A stretch of 16,137 bases of DNA, from positions 1 to 16,137 of the forward strand of contig JALRFT010000095.1 of NCBI GenBank assembly GCA_023261915.1. Reading direction: 5' to 3'. A model generated the notes under the pieces. That model was not told the DNA's origin, ran no database searches, and saw only the letters and a program-made list of their open reading frames with translations. This stretch comes from Acidimicrobiales bacterium (GTDB lineage Bacteria; Actinomycetota; Acidimicrobiia; Acidimicrobiales; Acidimicrobilacustridaceae). Within the stretch, counting starts at the first letter, position 1. Each line of letters opens with the position of its first letter. Below, piece after piece: positions 14,569-16,137 of the stretch. Both the position numbers and the translations under genes were made by a program.

Positions 14569-16137
14569 GACGATGCTCCCTGGCCGGCCCGGGACTCGAC
14601 CTGCAGGACCGTGAGCGGAGCGTTGACGTCAATCAGGTCGGCGGCGCAGAGCCCGTCCTGGTTGAACCACGCACCTGCCGAACCACGAGGAACCGATGGA
14701 TCGACCACGACCGGAGCCTCGATGGTCAGCGTGGGGGCGATGACGCGCACGAGATCCCCCTCGGCCACACCGAGCCGGTCGAAGTCGTACCGGTTCAGCC
14801 GCAGTGCACCGCCAACGGGAAGGTTCGCCATGGCCGGTGCGTGCTGCACCGCGGTCCCTTCGTCGTAGAGCTTTCGTCCCACAACGAGTCGCAGGGAGTA
14901 CGAATGCCGGGGCAGCAACGCGTCGGAAACTGGCACGGCAAACGGCAGCAGTTGGGAGGTCGGAGTGGGTCCCGAGACCGGCACAACCACGCCGTCGGGG
15001 CTGCTCACGGCGTCAAGCGCATCGGACAGGCCAGCATGGGACGGGGCGACCGAGGAGATCTCGTCAAGGATGCTTTCGACCGAAGTGAAACCGAGGTCGG
15101 CGCCAAGAGCGTGGGCGAGATCGGAGGCAATCACCCAGTCGCTGCGGGCCGTGCCGGGGGGAGTGACTCGCTGGCTCACCGCGCTGACCCGGCCTTCGAG
15201 GTTGGTCGTGGTCCCCGAGACCTCAGCGAACCCGGCCGCCGGAAGCACCACCTTGGCCAGTGACGACGAGGCCGTGAGGAACGTGTCCGTGGCGATGATC
15301 GATTCCACTCCCGCCAGTGCCCGTCGGGCGAGATCCCGATCGGGAAAATCTGCCAACGGATCCGCTCCGACCAGCACGAGCGTCCGCAGGTGACCCTCGG
15401 CGGCGGCCTGCAACATCGCAGCAGTGTCCATCCCCGTTGCTGAGGGGAGCGCGGGCCACAGCGGGGCCAGGCGGGAGCGTCCCGCCTCGAGGGTCACACG
15501 ACCGGGCAACAATCCTGGCGACAGCCCGAGGTCGATGGCCCCACGCACGTTGCCTCTCCGCAGTGCCACGAGGAACGAGACATCCGGGTGAGAGGCGAGA
15601 ATCGATGCGGCCTCGACGGTCCACGCCGCCGTCTCGGCGAGCGAGGCACGGCCGAGCACAACCCGGACCGGGCCACCTTGGGCTACGAGGGCCCGCGCCG
15701 TCTCCAGCGCCGATGCATTCACCCCGCCTGCGTCGGTGCCGAGACCCGGTAATCCGACCAGCGCGCGGGCGACCTCAGCTGTCTCGCCCGGGTGGTGGAT
15801 GAGCGACGCCGTGGCGATGGAGGACAGTCCGGTCGACGTCGGCGAGATTTCAATGAGTTGAACGCCGTCGTTGACCACGGCGTGGCGCAGACGCAAGAAG
15901 AGAACCGGCAGCTCTTCTTTGGTGTCAGGTCCAAGCACGATGACCGTGCCCCCCGGGGTGCACACCTCGTCGATCGTGGCCGGGGGCAGTCCCAGCACGA
16001 CCTCGGCGGGGAGACCGTCACCGAGTTGGGCATCGACGTTGTCGGTACCGACTACGCCCTTGGCCAGCTTCGCCCACGCGTACGCGGCCTCATTGGTGAG
16101 GCGGGCACCGCCGATGACCCCGATGGCCTCCGGACCG
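14565..16137 (-). CDS. nuoG: NuoG (partial; N-terminus beyond right edge): large iron-sulfur subunit of the NADH arm
   Basis: The visible 523 residues are the C-terminal part of NuoG, the molybdopterin-oxidoreductase-like subunit that passes electrons from NuoE/NuoF to NuoI. The frame is open to the right edge, beginning GPEAIGVIGGARLTNEAAYA, a typical NuoG stretch, followed by NVDAQLGDGLP. Further on are LVLVGADPLADFPD, then TNLEGRVSAVSQRVTPPG, the conserved cofactor-domain signature. The last ~130 residues form the C-terminal beta-domain (GGALRLNRYDFDRLGV to PRGSAGAWFNQDG). The N-terminal ferredoxin-like domain with the FeS cysteines is outside the window. It is coupled to nuoH by ATGA. Its presence shows that module 1 belongs to a NADH-linked complex; nuoE and nuoF are expected to the right. 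Confidence 0.96.
   Translation of the reverse strand, partial: GPEAIGVIGGARLTNEAAYAWAKLAKGVVGTDNVDAQLGDGLPAEVVLGLPPATIDEVCTPGGTVIVLGPDTKEELPVLFLRLRHAVVNDGVQLIEISPTSTGLSSIATASLIHHPGETAEVARALVGLPGLGTDAGGVNASALETARALVAQGGPVRVVLGRASLAETAAWTVEAASILASHPDVSFLVALRRGNVRGAIDLGLSPGLLPGRVTLEAGRSRLAPLWPALPSATGMDTAAMLQAAAEGHLRTLVLVGADPLADFPDRDLARRALAGVESIIATDTFLTASSSLAKVVLPAAGFAEVSGTTTNLEGRVSAVSQRVTPPGTARSDWVIASDLAHALGADLGFTSVESILDEISSVAPSHAGLSDALDAVSSPDGVVVPVSGPTPTSQLLPFAVPVSDALLPRHSYSLRLVVGRKLYDEGTAVQHAPAMANLPVGGALRLNRYDFDRLGVAEGDLVRVIAPTLTIEAPVVVDPSVPRGSAGAWFNQDGLCAADLIDVNAPLTVLQVESRAGQGASS

Overview
The window is one uninterrupted block of respiratory complex I (nuo, NADH:quinone oxidoreductase family) genes, all on the minus strand, so transcription runs from position 16137 down to 1. 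The DNA is high in G+C (above 60% by eye), uses many GTG and at least one probable TTG start, and packs genes with 1-4 nt stop/start overlaps. Protein style (acidic or Ala/Pro-rich tails, NuoN and NuoI type) suggests a high-G+C actinobacterium, possibly Acidimicrobiia. That placement is inference; nothing in the window is a taxonomic marker.

Layout in transcription order. Module 1 (16137-6466): C-terminal part of nuoG (cut by the window edge), then nuoH, nuoI, nuoJ, nuoK, nuoL, nuoM, nuoN. This is the normal 3' half of a 14-gene nuo operon. Then comes a 55-nt spacer (6411-6465), the longest gap in the window, bridged by a 21-codon micro-ORF. Module 2 (6410-1): nuoA, nuoB, nuoC, nuoD, then directly a second nuoH, nuoI, nuoJ, nuoK and nuoL (cut at the left edge). 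The NADH-input genes nuoE, nuoF and nuoG are absent between nuoD and nuoH, where the two genes overlap by 4 nt.

Five subunits (H, I, J, K, L) therefore occur twice in about 16 kb, as clearly diverged paralogues and not as a recent duplication. Module 1 supplies a NADH-arm subunit (NuoG) and a complete set of membrane proton-pumping subunits. Module 2 supplies the quinone-reducing connecting part (A, B, C, D, H, I) plus its own membrane subunits, like the 11-subunit complexes that lack a NADH dehydrogenase module. Either there are two full complexes (with another nuoA-F upstream of the window), or the single A-D set is shared between two membrane arms. The window cannot decide which.

No RNA gene, mobile element, CRISPR array, convincing promoter or terminator was seen. 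The plus strand carries only antisense shadows. No stretch longer than 55 bases lacks a minus-strand gene.
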